This document shows, piece after piece, positions 9,001 to 18,550 of a stretch of DNA of 64,000 nt. Each line of letters begins with the position of its first letter. Positions within the stretch are counted from its first letter, which is position 1. Source of the DNA: Lachnospiraceae bacterium YSB2008. Lineage in GTDB: Bacteria; Bacillota; Clostridia; Lachnospirales; Lachnospiraceae. The position numbers were made by a program, and so were the translations under genes. The stretch lies in assembly GCA_000687655.1 (NCBI GenBank), contig JHWR01000014.1:26238-90237 (forward strand). Reading direction: 5' to 3'. The notes below the pieces were generated by a model. It worked only from the letters and a program-made list of their open reading frames with translations, was not told the origin of the DNA and made no database searches.

Positions 9001-10085
9001 CCCTTGCCTGAATAATACAGTTTCAGCATTCTGCTGACCTTGTCAGTAGACAGAAAATTATCCCATATACCCTTTATACGGCCTTTATATCCGGCATACA
9101 TATCCCTTGCCGATTTTGCCGTATCCTTTAAACTTTTCAGTTCTTCGTCTTTTAACTTTGGTCCGCCTCTCCAGTCAGAGAAGCCTCCAAGAGCATTATG
9201 CCGAGTAAAATTTTCATATACTTCCTTAAGAGTCGGAATATAATCCGGATCCTCTTTATCGTCAAAAGTCAGGAGATTCTTAAGCATGACGATATCCGAT
9301 TCAATGATATCACTCCAATGAAGCAGCTCCTCGTATCCCGCCAAAACCTTTCTCGCGTATACAGCCGCCTTCAGAAGATCCTCAACTTCTCCACAGATAT
9401 CTAATGCAGCATTTCTCATCCAATCAGTGTACTCAATCGACTTATATACATTTGCCACACTGTCAAGCCAGCCTATAGGGTTTGTCGTGGTCCGGCTCTT
9501 TTTATAAAGACGTATTACGGTATCGAGCACCGCATCATCATTTTTCCATGATGAAATGAATTCAGTCAGCTCGCCGAATACAGCATTCTCCTTATCCTCA
9601 GGATTCTCCTTGAAACGGGTATATCTTTTCTCCAGAACCTCATTCATCGTGTCTTTGAGAAGTATCGCACCCTCTTCATCCTCAATGATTCTGAAGCCCG
9701 GATCAAGTCCCGGAACAGCATAGAAGTAGTTCTTGATTATATACTGACAGAAGCTGTCTATGGTCGTGATCTGTGCAGTATTAAGTAACGTGAGCTGCCT
9801 TTCAATTCTCTCGATCAGATTCTGGTCAGGATCATCTTCCTTGTTCAGATTGCTGATAACATCATAGAATCCCTGTCTCAGCCTGTCCTTCATCTCGCCT
9901 GCGGCCGCTCTTGTAAATGTAACGACGATAAGCTTATTTACATCTACCTTATCATCTACGACCATCCTGATTATACGCTCAACAAGTGCTGCAGTCTTAC
10001 CACTTCCGGCAGCTGCAGAAACAAGCATATTGGAGTTTCTCCAATCTATGACTCTTCGTTGTTTATCGTTCCATTTTCTTGACAC
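6015..10085 (-). CDS. addA: ATP-dependent helicase/nuclease subunit A (AddA)
   Basis: The 1356-aa UvrD-like helicase and nuclease subunit of AddAB, which processes double-strand breaks for RecA-dependent repair. Walker A is SAAAGSGKTAAL near residue 23; later come DEYQDSNNLQ (motif II), VMHSKFF and TIHKSKGLEFPVVF, and YVALTRAREKL (motif VI). The C-terminal RecB-type nuclease has QGVIDAFF followed by VIIDYKTDG. The start appears to be GTG at 10085, inside the end of addB, giving a 40-bp overlap and translational coupling; GGAG lies about 11 nt upstream. Length matches the usual AddA of clostridia (about 1200-1350 aa). Confidence 0.95.
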   Translation of the reverse strand: MSRKWNDKQRRVIDWRNSNMLVSAAAGSGKTAALVERIIRMVVDDKVDVNKLIVVTFTRAAAGEMKDRLRQGFYDVISNLNKEDDPDQNLIERIERQLTLLNTAQITTIDSFCQYIIKNYFYAVPGLDPGFRIIEDEEGAILLKDTMNEVLEKRYTRFKENPEDKENAVFGELTEFISSWKNDDAVLDTVIRLYKKSRTTTNPIGWLDSVANVYKSIEYTDWMRNAALDICGEVEDLLKAAVYARKVLAGYEELLHWSDIIESDIVMLKNLLTFDDKEDPDYIPTLKEVYENFTRHNALGGFSDWRGGPKLKDEELKSLKDTAKSARDMYAGYKGRIKGIWDNFLSTDKVSRMLKLYYSGKGMEYDDPEDIEAYMVDCITMLSPYVDVLVSLAKELGEDFSAAKKEMGVVDFSDLEYMALDILYDTDQNGNSVRSDIARSLENYYEGIMIDEYQDSNNLQEDILMAVAGDKKDVFMVGDVKQSIYSFRSAVPKLFMDKQDAYDPEEIYIDKPEEDRKDKDICVVLDRNYRSRRNVLESVNELFTGLMTRDFGKIEYDEKASLKYGGVYDKVDGILDGDGNPTGISTEEIDKIYNTELILIDSSRNFTLLPSDARGKAAKKKMQEERFSKIELEARAIGERIHELMDENNPFLISDEDENKNPVKRKLKLGDIAVLSRKNLADSVCKVLEEMGIPTVSETKTGFLGRTEIATVLNFLRIIDNPKQDIPLVSVMHSKFFDFNENELACFRIMNGQYDSFYERVEAYASDEGNDELREKARHFIDDIVCLREEVLYKNLYDLLFSLYTEYDYYDLAATSSDGEARKANLDLLLTKARSFAEKGNSSPLDFIHYIENVEEQNVEMGEASMHNEDAVKIMTIHKSKGLEFPVVFVCHLDKEFNYQDTTGTIAVDGEVGIGISLFDTLTKTKAGWLYEYYMKSKMVMDIKEEEQRILYVALTRAREKLFMVGCVKFEISEPTKEKNKDPEAAVRVLYRDKILDLEKKFGLLRDIGIPDKRGSTHQNWVLTAVSRRSSFHKAITEFAEQYHDKGLALCEEREYMAPYVHVVDDKPLGIDMTFMSYEHIIDKKAELSKRMDEEALADMDIVGDKPLEEEQYIYPYSNPMGYPSKVSVSRLKECEEEVTALPKKKRRVKDEAVSAADLGTAYHTVMQKMNFSKIWEYMTPDKADAYMDELCERGFIPEKVRKAMDGRRTAEFVASISNDDIILRMTYADQTGRLWREQPFMKEYLSKELPNGIIPDEFRLKGEGGSIADGSDDKHTTLVQGVIDAFFVEDDDRAVIIDYKTDGMTLEDTEGLAKELVKRHKAQFDYYTDAIESLLGVKVKERYICSLTLGEFIPV

Positions 10086-13000
10086 TTCTCTTCAAGCTCC
10101 TTAACCATCATGGAATAAATCTCGTCATCAGTCTTAAAATACTCTATCCTTGTATTCTTGGTCTCGCCTCTGTTGATGCCACAGATATTTGCATAAGCGC
10201 AATATAAACAAGCATCACTCACGCATGTAGCGGAATCTGAGTAGCGAACAAAAGGTGAGATACTGATATCTCCCGAATCCCTCTCTGCAGCAAGCTGCCC
10301 AATCTTATGATCACTGTACTTTAGGATATTTGCCATCTCTTCTTCAGTCTTTGCATCATCCATGCAAGTTGACTTTATGACTCCATCCTTGTCAGTTGCA
10401 AAGTTTATTGCTTTGGACTTTACACTCGGGAGATAGTCTTTAGGCATACCGCCATCAGTCTCGATTACACTCTCATCGTACTCCTTTACGGAGGCCGGAG
10501 CTGCGTCATATATACCATCAGGAATATCTATCTCGAAACCATCCTCTGTCAGCTTGTCTATATCACGAAATGAATCGTTAATGTTGTAATAGAAGACTCC
10601 CGCAGGTATGACCAGAGTATCCTTCTTCGTCAGATCTTCAACGATTTCTTTTGCGGCTCTCAGATATACGACCGTCTGTATTTGAATACCGTAATAGAGA
10701 TCCGGAATCGAAACTCTGTGAAGTCCTGTTTTATAATCAACGACCTTTACATATCTTGCATTCTGAACAGATGGAGCACCATCCTCATCAAATACAACCT
10801 TCATGCCATCAGCTATATCAACTCTGTCGATGAAGCCCCTGAGCGAAACCGGTTCTGTCAGGTTGTAACTTATCTCTCCATCCAAAGTGTCATAATTTCC
10901 AACCTTCATCTCGCGGAGTATGGTCTCTGCCGTCCTCATAAAGGTCTTTCTGTATCTGCTGAAAAGATATTCATTTCTGTCTGTTGAATAGACTCTGCTG
11001 TTTTTATAATTTGATATAGCAAAGTCAAAAGCCTTTTCAGCTATTTCATTAAACTCTTTCGAGTCCTTATCGTAATCTCTCCAGTTCTTTCCTCTCTCCT
11101 TCATGCCTTTGACAAGCATATCCAGAGAAGCATGGAGTACATCACCGATATCAGCGAAGCTTACCTTATGTTCTTCTCTCTCCTTAAGTCGAAGTCCATA
11201 CATTATGAAATATTTATATGGACAGGAAGCAAGCTTCTCAAGCTGAGATATACTGAGTCTTGACTTCTTTCTCTCTCCGTTATCATCTATGTATGTATAA
11301 AGAAGTTCCAGCAGTTCCGGATCAAGTCTGTCGACCGGGTCTGCAAAAAGAGTCTCAATAGGTGCATCAGCTGCCACACTGTTCAGACTGTGTTCATATA
11401 CAGTCTTCAGATTAGGGAAGATAGCCCTTATCCTCGTTATAGGATAAGCAGGATTCATACTCTTATCATCGAAACCAAGCTCAGGGTACGATATATATAC
11501 CTCCCTGTCGGCCTTTGTGATATTCATGTACAGATGAAATTCATCCTCATCAATCCTGTCGAGACTTGTCCCTGCCAGTCCTACCTTTCTTCCATCAGCG
11601 AGCCTTATGTCAGTCAGTTTCTCCCTCTCTTCATCATTTATTATTCCGCCGCCGCCATAGCTTCTTGGAATAAATGCATCGGAAATGCCTATCATGAAAA
11701 TGTACTTTTCATTTCCGATTCTCGTTCTGGAAGTATCACCGAATATTACAGCATCCTCCGGAGGTATTACGCTCACTGACATAGCTGATATACCACTCCT
11801 CAGTATGCATATGTATTCCTTCAGATCAACCTCACTGTCACCTAATATGTTATTCATATCATCAAATATGGAATTCATATCGTCCCACACCTGACGCAGT
11901 TCACTTGCATACCGGTCTTCTTTTTTCAGTAAGAATTCTTCTTCCTTCCTGTCAATAGCTTCCTCTATGCCGAGCTTATCTTTGTCACTCATAAGGAAGT
12001 TCATGAGAATTTCATTAAACTCCCTGACAGTTTTCTTTCCTTTGAATGACATATAAAGTGGCTCAATGATCTCATACACTCTCTGCCTCAGAACATTAAG
12101 CATATCTCCTACTTCCTGCTCTTTAGAAAATCTGCCCATGTTCCAGTTTCTTTTCCACATGGAGATTCCACGGATACCTGTAGCAAGAATGAAGTTATCC
12201 AGTGTATCTATATTTCCACTTATCCCGGAGATATCAATAAAGAATCCTGACTTAAGAAGCTTGATGACAGATCTATGTTCAAAGTCACTGCTTATCACAT
12301 CAAGAAGTGCATTGATATACATAACCGCGGGACTCTGATCCAGTTCCCTGCTCATATCCACAAACAGAGGAATCCCTGCTTTCTCGAAAGCACTCTTGGC
12401 AACTATTCCGTAATTCTCATGATCACCTGAAATTACAGCTATATCCGAATAGCGAAGCTTTTTATCAGACCTCAGAAGTTCCTTTATCTTACTTATGATC
12501 ATATCGATTTCATCAGTCGGTCTTCTGAGTATAGAAAGATGAAGATGCTCCGGCTCGTCCATGAATTTCTTAAACTTTGACCTGAATAGTCCCGCTTCCA
12601 GAGCAGCCAGATCCGGCGCGTTCTTAAATCTGACAGGAATGCCGTCCGGTCCCTCCTGACATGGAATCACATTAAGCTGCAGTTTCATCTCTTCAGCCAT
12701 ATCCCTAAGAGAGTCTTCAGTATTCCTGCTGAGTGTAAAGAGCCTTCTTGTAGAACGACCGGTCACATCAGTAAGATCCATAGTTATAGAAACATATATA
12801 TCATCAGATCTTCTCAGAAGTTCTCTCAGGAATTTATACTGAAGCGGTTCAAAGCCTGTGAAACCGTCAAAGAATACTACAGCATTATCCAGAACAGTCT
12901 TTTCATACGAATAACGTTCCAGGCTGTCAGTCGCCAGATCTATGAGTCCATCCTTCGTTATGAGCTTATGCGTTGAGAGATAATCTTCATATTTCTTATA

Positions 13001-13513
13001 TATAACAAGAATATCAGTAAGCCTTGCTATAAGACTTCCATTTGCCTTTGGATCAGCCTTAAGCTTCTCAATTATCTCCTCAAGCCTTTCCGGACTCTGG
13101 TCATACTGCATGAGTTCAGAGATAAATGATTTGATCTCTTCTATGTACCCCTGCATATTGGCATTAGCACCAAAGAACTTAAGCTCCTTACCATCTGTAT
13201 CTACGATATGACGGACCAGCATGCTTCTGCCGATCTCAGAAAGCACAGTCTCTGTCCTGCCCCCGAGCTCGCCTATGATTCTGTGTGAAAGGCGCGAAAA
13301 TGAAAGGACCTCCGTAAACACAGTTCCCTTCTTGTTCTGATCGTCACTACTTCCATCTACAAGCAGCCTCTCCATGTTATGGCTGTACTGTTCCGGAACC
13401 ACCACGATTATCCTTTTAAATGGATCGCTCTTCCGTATTTCTTTTATCTTATCCAGAATATAAGTCGTCTTACCGCTGCCCGACTTACCCTTAATGATGT
13501 TAATGCTTTTCAT
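10046..13513 (-). CDS. addB: ATP-dependent nuclease subunit B (AddB)
   Basis: The 1155-aa partner of AddA. It carries an N-terminal Walker A (GKSGSGKT, residues 9-16), a divergent helicase core, and a C-terminal nuclease (VKVVDYKTG). A four-cysteine iron-sulfur cluster is expected and seen as one Cys in LASCPYKY plus the C-terminal CLYCAYANIC cluster. The ATG at 13513 has AGGGG 8 nt upstream; a GTG one codon before is the alternative. It follows uvrA by 51 bp and overlaps addA, placing double-strand-break repair downstream of nucleotide-excision repair in one apparent transcription unit. Confidence 0.94.
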   Translation of the reverse strand: MKSINIIKGKSGSGKTTYILDKIKEIRKSDPFKRIIVVVPEQYSHNMERLLVDGSSDDQNKKGTVFTEVLSFSRLSHRIIGELGGRTETVLSEIGRSMLVRHIVDTDGKELKFFGANANMQGYIEEIKSFISELMQYDQSPERLEEIIEKLKADPKANGSLIARLTDILVIYKKYEDYLSTHKLITKDGLIDLATDSLERYSYEKTVLDNAVVFFDGFTGFEPLQYKFLRELLRRSDDIYVSITMDLTDVTGRSTRRLFTLSRNTEDSLRDMAEEMKLQLNVIPCQEGPDGIPVRFKNAPDLAALEAGLFRSKFKKFMDEPEHLHLSILRRPTDEIDMIISKIKELLRSDKKLRYSDIAVISGDHENYGIVAKSAFEKAGIPLFVDMSRELDQSPAVMYINALLDVISSDFEHRSVIKLLKSGFFIDISGISGNIDTLDNFILATGIRGISMWKRNWNMGRFSKEQEVGDMLNVLRQRVYEIIEPLYMSFKGKKTVREFNEILMNFLMSDKDKLGIEEAIDRKEEEFLLKKEDRYASELRQVWDDMNSIFDDMNNILGDSEVDLKEYICILRSGISAMSVSVIPPEDAVIFGDTSRTRIGNEKYIFMIGISDAFIPRSYGGGGIINDEEREKLTDIRLADGRKVGLAGTSLDRIDEDEFHLYMNITKADREVYISYPELGFDDKSMNPAYPITRIRAIFPNLKTVYEHSLNSVAADAPIETLFADPVDRLDPELLELLYTYIDDNGERKKSRLSISQLEKLASCPYKYFIMYGLRLKEREEHKVSFADIGDVLHASLDMLVKGMKERGKNWRDYDKDSKEFNEIAEKAFDFAISNYKNSRVYSTDRNEYLFSRYRKTFMRTAETILREMKVGNYDTLDGEISYNLTEPVSLRGFIDRVDIADGMKVVFDEDGAPSVQNARYVKVVDYKTGLHRVSIPDLYYGIQIQTVVYLRAAKEIVEDLTKKDTLVIPAGVFYYNINDSFRDIDKLTEDGFEIDIPDGIYDAAPASVKEYDESVIETDGGMPKDYLPSVKSKAINFATDKDGVIKSTCMDDAKTEEEMANILKYSDHKIGQLAAERDSGDISISPFVRYSDSATCVSDACLYCAYANICGINRGETKNTRIEYFKTDDEIYSMMVKELEEKCQENGTINNEES

Positions 13514-13564
13514 CACATCTGCCCCTAATACATTTTTATGTCCGAATATCAGACTGTTTATGAA

Positions 13565-16390
13565 TTACAGATATTTCTTCAGGTACTTACCTGTATATGA
13601 TTTCCTGCATTTTGCTATTTCCTCAGGCGTACCATATGCTATAACTGTTCCGCCTGCATCTCCGCCCTCAGGCCCGAGATCTATGATGTAATCTGCCTGC
13701 TTGATAACATCCATGTTATGCTCTATGACAACCACCGTATTTCCGCCGTCAGTAAGCTTCTGAAGTATATCAAGAAGTCTCTGAACATCGTCAAAATGGA
13801 GTCCTGTCGTAGGCTCATCAAGTATATATATAGTCCTTCCCGTACTTCTCTTCGAAAGCTCTGTCGCAAGCTTGATACGCTGTGCCTCACCACCTGACAG
13901 AGTAGTCGATGGCTGGCCAAGTTTGATATATCCGAGACCGACCTCTTTAAGAGTTGTTATCTTCCTCTTTACTGAAGGAACAGCATCGAAGAACTCACAA
14001 GCCTCATCAACTGTCATATCAAGAACTTCATATATATTCTTTCCTCTGTACTTCACATCCAGAGTCTCACGATTATATCTTTTGCCTTTACAGACTTCAC
14101 ACGGAACGTATACATCAGGAAGGAAATTCATCTCTATCTTGATGATACCGTCACCCTTACATGCTTCACATCGTCCGCCTGATACATTGAATGAGAACCT
14201 GCCCTTACTGTACCCCATAGTCTTGGCATCTCTCGTGCTTGCAAAAAGATCTCGTATATTATCAAAAACTCCCGTATACGTTGCAGGGTTGGATCTTGGT
14301 GTCCTTCCTATAGGTGACTGGTCTATATCGATAACCTTATCCAGATCGTCGAAGCCCTCTACTGAAGTATATTTACCCGGTTTAACTCTTGCTCTGTTGA
14401 GATCGCGAAGCAGCTTCTTCTTCAGTATTTCATTTATAAGAGAACTCTTACCTGAGCCGGACACACCGGTAACACAGGTGAAGATACCCTTAGGAATATC
14501 AACATCTATTCCTTTCAGATTGTTCTCTCTTGCTCCCTTGATCTCTATAAATCCATTCGGCCTTCTTCTTACAAGTGGAACGCTTATCTCCATTTCATGA
14601 GAAAGATACTTTCCTGTAATAGAATTCTCGCTCTTTATGATGTCGTCTATCTTACCCTGGGCTACTACCTCACCGCCGTGAATACCTGCCCTCGGTCCTA
14701 TATCAACTATGTAATCTGCCGCACGCATGGTATCTTCGTCATGTTCAACTACTATAAGTGTATTTCCCAGGTCACGAAGATTTTTCAGTGCAGATATCAG
14801 TTTATCATTATCTCTCTGATGAAGACCTATACTCGGTTCATCCAGAATATACGTTACTCCGACGAGTCCCGAACCTATCTGTGTTGCAAGCCTGATACGC
14901 TGTGCCTCACCACCCGAAAGAGATGCTGTTGCACGTGCAAGATTCAGATAATCAAGTCCGACCTCGACCATGAAGTTAGTTCTCTTTGTGATCTCTCTTA
15001 TGATCTGATCACCTATAAGTCTCTGTCTCTCAGTAATATCCAGTCCTGAGATAAAACTGTAAAGCTCGCCTATCGGCATCTGGGTAATATCATAAATATT
15101 CTTATCACAGATCGTAACTGCCAGGCTTTCCTTCTTGAGCCTCATACCGCCGCACTCTGCACATGGCGTATATGTCATGAAGCTTTCATATTCAGCCTTC
15201 ATGGTATCGGAATTTGTTTCCTTATATCTCTGCGTTACATTTTTAATTACACCTTCAAATGCAAGGCTGTATCTTCCGCTTCCCCTCTGTCCGGTGTAAT
15301 ATACCATGACTTTCTTACCCTTGGTTCCATAGAGTATTACATTCTTTGCATCCTCAGAGAGATCACGCCATGGTGTATCAAGCGAGAATCCATATTCTCT
15401 TGCAAGTGCCTCAAGAACAGCATGCGAAAAGCTCTTATCATCACCGCTTGAAACCCATCCCAGCACAGCAAAAACACCTTCATTTATGCTTCTCTTCTTA
15501 TCAGGTATTATGAGATCGACATCCAGCTCCTGTCTGAATCCAAGACCTGTACATACAGGACATGCGCCAAATGGATTGTTAAACGAGAAGCTTCTCGGTT
15601 CAATCTCTTCTATGGATATACCGCAGTCAGGGCATGAAAAGCTGTCTGAGAAATGAAGCTCTTCCCCGTCAATGACATCAACCTTAAGGAGTCCGTCCGA
15701 GAGTTTGAGTGCTGTTTCTATGGAGTCAGCAAGTCTCTTCTCTATGCCTTCCTTTATGGCAAGTCTGTCTACGATTATATCTATGTTATGCTTATTATTT
15801 TTCTTGAGCTTGATCTCTTCATCGAGCGAATACTGTATTCCGTCTATGATTGCTCTTGAGAAGCCGCTCTTTGTCGCACGTTCAAGAACCTTCTCGTGCT
15901 CACCCTTACGTCCTCTGACTACAGGTGAGAGAAGCTGAAACTTGGTCTTCTCCGGAAGCTCCATGATCTTGTCGACCATCTGATCAACAGTCTGTCTCTC
16001 AATTACTTTTCCACAATTCGGACAGTGAGGTATACCTATCCTCGCATAAAGAAGTCGCAGGTAATCGTATATCTCAGTTACTGTTCCGACTGTAGATCTT
16101 GGATTTCTGTTTGTTGATTTCTGATCTATGGATATAGCAGGTGAGAGCCCGGATATCTTATCCACGTCAGGTTTATCTGCCTGTCCGAGGAACATCCTTG
16201 CATATGAAGACAGTGACTCCATATATCTTCTCTGTCCCTCTGCATAGATGGTATCAAATGCAAGGCTGGACTTTCCGGAACCCGAAAGGCCCGTGAATAC
16301 TATCATCTTATTTCTTGGGATCTTCAGACTCACATTCTTCAGATTGTGCTCTCTGGCTCCCTCTATAGTTATATGCTTATGTTCTGCCAT
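13565..16390 (-). CDS. uvrA: Excinuclease ABC subunit A
   Basis: DNA-damage-sensing ABC ATPase of nucleotide-excision repair; 941 aa, full length. Visible are the first Walker A ([14 protein letters not shown], from about residue 34), two LSGGEAQRI(R/K)LAT signatures, two DEPxxGLH Walker B segments, and zinc modules (CPNC...; [16 protein letters not shown] with [10 protein letters not shown]). AGGA lies 8 nt before the ATG. The gene has its own promoter with a LexA box in the 65-bp gap after uvrB, so it is expected to be SOS-induced together with downstream addBA. Confidence 0.97.
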   Translation of the reverse strand: MAEHKHITIEGAREHNLKNVSLKIPRNKMIVFTGLSGSGKSSLAFDTIYAEGQRRYMESLSSYARMFLGQADKPDVDKISGLSPAISIDQKSTNRNPRSTVGTVTEIYDYLRLLYARIGIPHCPNCGKVIERQTVDQMVDKIMELPEKTKFQLLSPVVRGRKGEHEKVLERATKSGFSRAIIDGIQYSLDEEIKLKKNNKHNIDIIVDRLAIKEGIEKRLADSIETALKLSDGLLKVDVIDGEELHFSDSFSCPDCGISIEEIEPRSFSFNNPFGACPVCTGLGFRQELDVDLIIPDKKRSINEGVFAVLGWVSSGDDKSFSHAVLEALAREYGFSLDTPWRDLSEDAKNVILYGTKGKKVMVYYTGQRGSGRYSLAFEGVIKNVTQRYKETNSDTMKAEYESFMTYTPCAECGGMRLKKESLAVTICDKNIYDITQMPIGELYSFISGLDITERQRLIGDQIIREITKRTNFMVEVGLDYLNLARATASLSGGEAQRIRLATQIGSGLVGVTYILDEPSIGLHQRDNDKLISALKNLRDLGNTLIVVEHDEDTMRAADYIVDIGPRAGIHGGEVVAQGKIDDIIKSENSITGKYLSHEMEISVPLVRRRPNGFIEIKGARENNLKGIDVDIPKGIFTCVTGVSGSGKSSLINEILKKKLLRDLNRARVKPGKYTSVEGFDDLDKVIDIDQSPIGRTPRSNPATYTGVFDNIRDLFASTRDAKTMGYSKGRFSFNVSGGRCEACKGDGIIKIEMNFLPDVYVPCEVCKGKRYNRETLDVKYRGKNIYEVLDMTVDEACEFFDAVPSVKRKITTLKEVGLGYIKLGQPSTTLSGGEAQRIKLATELSKRSTGRTIYILDEPTTGLHFDDVQRLLDILQKLTDGGNTVVVIEHNMDVIKQADYIIDLGPEGGDAGGTVIAYGTPEEIAKCRKSYTGKYLKKYL

Positions 16391-16419
16391 GATAAAAATC
16401 CTAACTATTTTTTCTTTTT

Positions 16420-16448
16420 ATTATATCAAACATTTGTTCGATAATCAA
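16420..16448 (-). promoter_or_regulatory. SOS-type promoter of uvrA with LexA box
   Basis: On the minus strand TTGATT (16443-16448), a 17-bp spacer and TATAAT (16420-16425). The spacer contains CGAACAAATGTTTG (16427-16440), an exact match to the Gram-positive LexA/DinR consensus CGAACRNRYGTTYG. Placement between -35 and -10 would give direct repression. Confidence 0.85.
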
Positions 16449-16455
16449 GATTTGC

Positions 16456-18453
16456 TTACAGCTCACCCATATCTCTGAGTGTTTCTTTTATCTGTTTCAA
16501 TTCGTCTCGGAGATCGGCAGCAAGTTCAAAGTTAAGGTCTCTTGCAGCCGCACGCATCTTCTTGTCCAGGCGTTCTGCTTCCTTCTTAAGCTCCTTAGGA
16601 GACATTGCATCCGTATTCCTGCCGTATTTTTCTTTACGGCCACGTGTACTTCCACCGCCTGTTCCAAGAGATATGACATCTCTTACAGCTTTCTCTATGG
16701 TCTTAGGTGTTATGCCATTTTCATCATTATACTTCTGCTGTATCTCCCTACGTCTGTTGGTTTCACGTATGGCCTTATCCATCGAATCAGTGATGGTATC
16801 AGCATACATTATAACGTGACCGCCTACATTTCTTGCCGCACGTCCGATAGTCTGAATAAGTGAAGTCTCAGAACGAAGGAAGCCTTCCTTATCTGCATCA
16901 AGAATGGCAACAAGGGTAATCTCAGGAATATCAAGTCCCTCTCTCAGGAGATTGATACCCACAAGCACATCAAATACTCCCATACGAAGATCCCTTACAA
17001 TCTCCATACGTTCTATGGTATCTATATCTGAATGAAGATACTTGACCTTGACTCCCAGCTTACGAAGATATTCTGTCAGTTCCTCAGCCATCCTCTTGGT
17101 AAGCGTTGTAACAAGAACCTTATTACCTTTCTCGGTTTCCCTGGTTATCTCTTTGTAGAGATCATCTACCTGACCTTCAACAGGTCTTACAACCACTTCC
17201 GGATCTAGAAGACCTGTAGGTCTTATAACCTGCTCGGTTCTCTGTTCCTCATGCTCCGCCTCATAGTCACCCGGAGTCGCGGATACATACATTATCCTGT
17301 CTATTCTTTCTTCGAACTCCTCGAAATTAAGAGGTCTGTTATCCATGGCAGATGGAAGTCTGAATCCGAAATCTATAAGAGTTTCTTTCCTCTTCTTATT
17401 TCCGCCGAACATACCTCTTACCTGAGGGAGTGTTATGTGTGACTCATCAACTATAAGGAGATAATCATCTCCAAAGAAATCCATAAGTGTATCAGGAGGG
17501 TCTCCCGGTTTACCACCGGCGAGAATTCTGGTATAGTTCTCTATTCCCGAGCAGCTTCCTGTCTCACGGAGCATCTCTATATCGAACTCTGTTCTCTCCT
17601 TGATACGCTGTGCTTCAAGAAGCTTATCATGAGCCTTGAAGTAAGCAACTCTCTCCTCGAGTTCTTCTTCTATTTCCTTTATGGCGTTATGCATCTTATC
17701 AGGTGCGATAACGTAATACGAAGCAGGGAATATTCCTGAGAAATTGATATCTCTTTTGATCTCTCCGGTAAGCGGATCAAACTCTGCAAGGCGGTCAATC
17801 TCATCTCCGAAGAACTCCACTCTTATGGCATCTTCATTCGTATTTGCCGGTATTATGTCAACTCGGTCGCCCTGCACTCTGAAAGTGCTTCTCTTGAAGT
17901 CCATTTCATTTCTGGCATACTGCATATCCACAAGCCGGCCTATAAGCTCGTCCCTGTCCATAGTCATTCCCGGACGGAGTGACAGCATCATACCCTTATA
18001 ATCTTCCGGATTTCCTATACCATAAATGCATGAAACAGACGCAACAACTATGACATCCTTGCGTTCTATAAGAGCTGCTGTAGCAGAATGCCTCAGCTTA
18101 TCTATCTCATCGTTTATGTCAGAGTCCTTTGCTATGTATGTATCTGTAGAAGGCACATATGCTTCAGGCTGATAATAGTCGTAATATGACACGAAATATT
18201 CCACAGCATTCTCAGGGAAGAATTCTTTCATTTCCCCGTAAAGCTGTGCGGCGAGTGTCTTGTTATGTGAAATGATGAGGGTCGGTTTCTGAACTGCCGC
18301 TATTACATTTGCCATTGTAAATGTCTTTCCGGAGCCTGTTACTCCAAGAAGCGTCTGCTGCTTCTTTCCCTCATTAAATCCATTTACAAGATCAGCTATT
18401 GCAGAAGGCTGATCACCTGTCGGCTTATAATCTGAATGAAGTATAAAATCCAT
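16456..18453 (-). CDS. uvrB: Excinuclease ABC subunit B
   Basis: Helicase-like damage-verification subunit of nucleotide-excision repair, 665 aa. Features in order: Walker [13 protein letters not shown] near residue 37; the beta-hairpin region [15 protein letters not shown] near 92; DESH Walker B near 338; motif [11 protein letters not shown]; and the C-terminal UVR domain ([17 protein letters not shown]) that binds UvrA/UvrC. AAAGG sits 6 nt before the ATG. It precedes uvrA by 65 bp on the same strand. Its own promoter is not obvious in the short gap after the upstream hairpin. Confidence 0.96.
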   Translation of the reverse strand: MDFILHSDYKPTGDQPSAIADLVNGFNEGKKQQTLLGVTGSGKTFTMANVIAAVQKPTLIISHNKTLAAQLYGEMKEFFPENAVEYFVSYYDYYQPEAYVPSTDTYIAKDSDINDEIDKLRHSATAALIERKDVIVVASVSCIYGIGNPEDYKGMMLSLRPGMTMDRDELIGRLVDMQYARNEMDFKRSTFRVQGDRVDIIPANTNEDAIRVEFFGDEIDRLAEFDPLTGEIKRDINFSGIFPASYYVIAPDKMHNAIKEIEEELEERVAYFKAHDKLLEAQRIKERTEFDIEMLRETGSCSGIENYTRILAGGKPGDPPDTLMDFFGDDYLLIVDESHITLPQVRGMFGGNKKRKETLIDFGFRLPSAMDNRPLNFEEFEERIDRIMYVSATPGDYEAEHEEQRTEQVIRPTGLLDPEVVVRPVEGQVDDLYKEITRETEKGNKVLVTTLTKRMAEELTEYLRKLGVKVKYLHSDIDTIERMEIVRDLRMGVFDVLVGINLLREGLDIPEITLVAILDADKEGFLRSETSLIQTIGRAARNVGGHVIMYADTITDSMDKAIRETNRRREIQQKYNDENGITPKTIEKAVRDVISLGTGGGSTRGRKEKYGRNTDAMSPKELKKEAERLDKKMRAAARDLNFELAADLRDELKQIKETLRDMGEL

Positions 18454-18493
18454 AATAAACCTTTCGGAACGTAATCCGTTCTAAGTTATGAAA

Positions 18494-18524
18494 AGGAGTC
18501 CGATGGACAGATCCATAGACTCCT
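18494..18524 (-). terminator. Hairpin terminator after the GH13 gene
   Basis: On the minus strand AGGAGTC and ATGGA pair with TCCAT and GACTCCT around a TCTG loop, followed by a short TTTTC tract. It separates the membrane protein-aspS-GH13 unit from uvrB. The T tract is short, so read-through is possible. Confidence 0.55.
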
Positions 18525-18550
18525 GAATTCAGTTCTTTATTACTTTGGTA

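Noticed and set aside
13872..14600. 242-aa plus-strand open frame
   Set aside because: Antisense shadow of uvrA; no ribosome site and no family likeness.
18465..18482. LexA-like site before uvrB
   Set aside because: GAACG-N5-CGTTC has seven bases between GAAC and GTTC, whereas the Gram-positive SOS box needs four.
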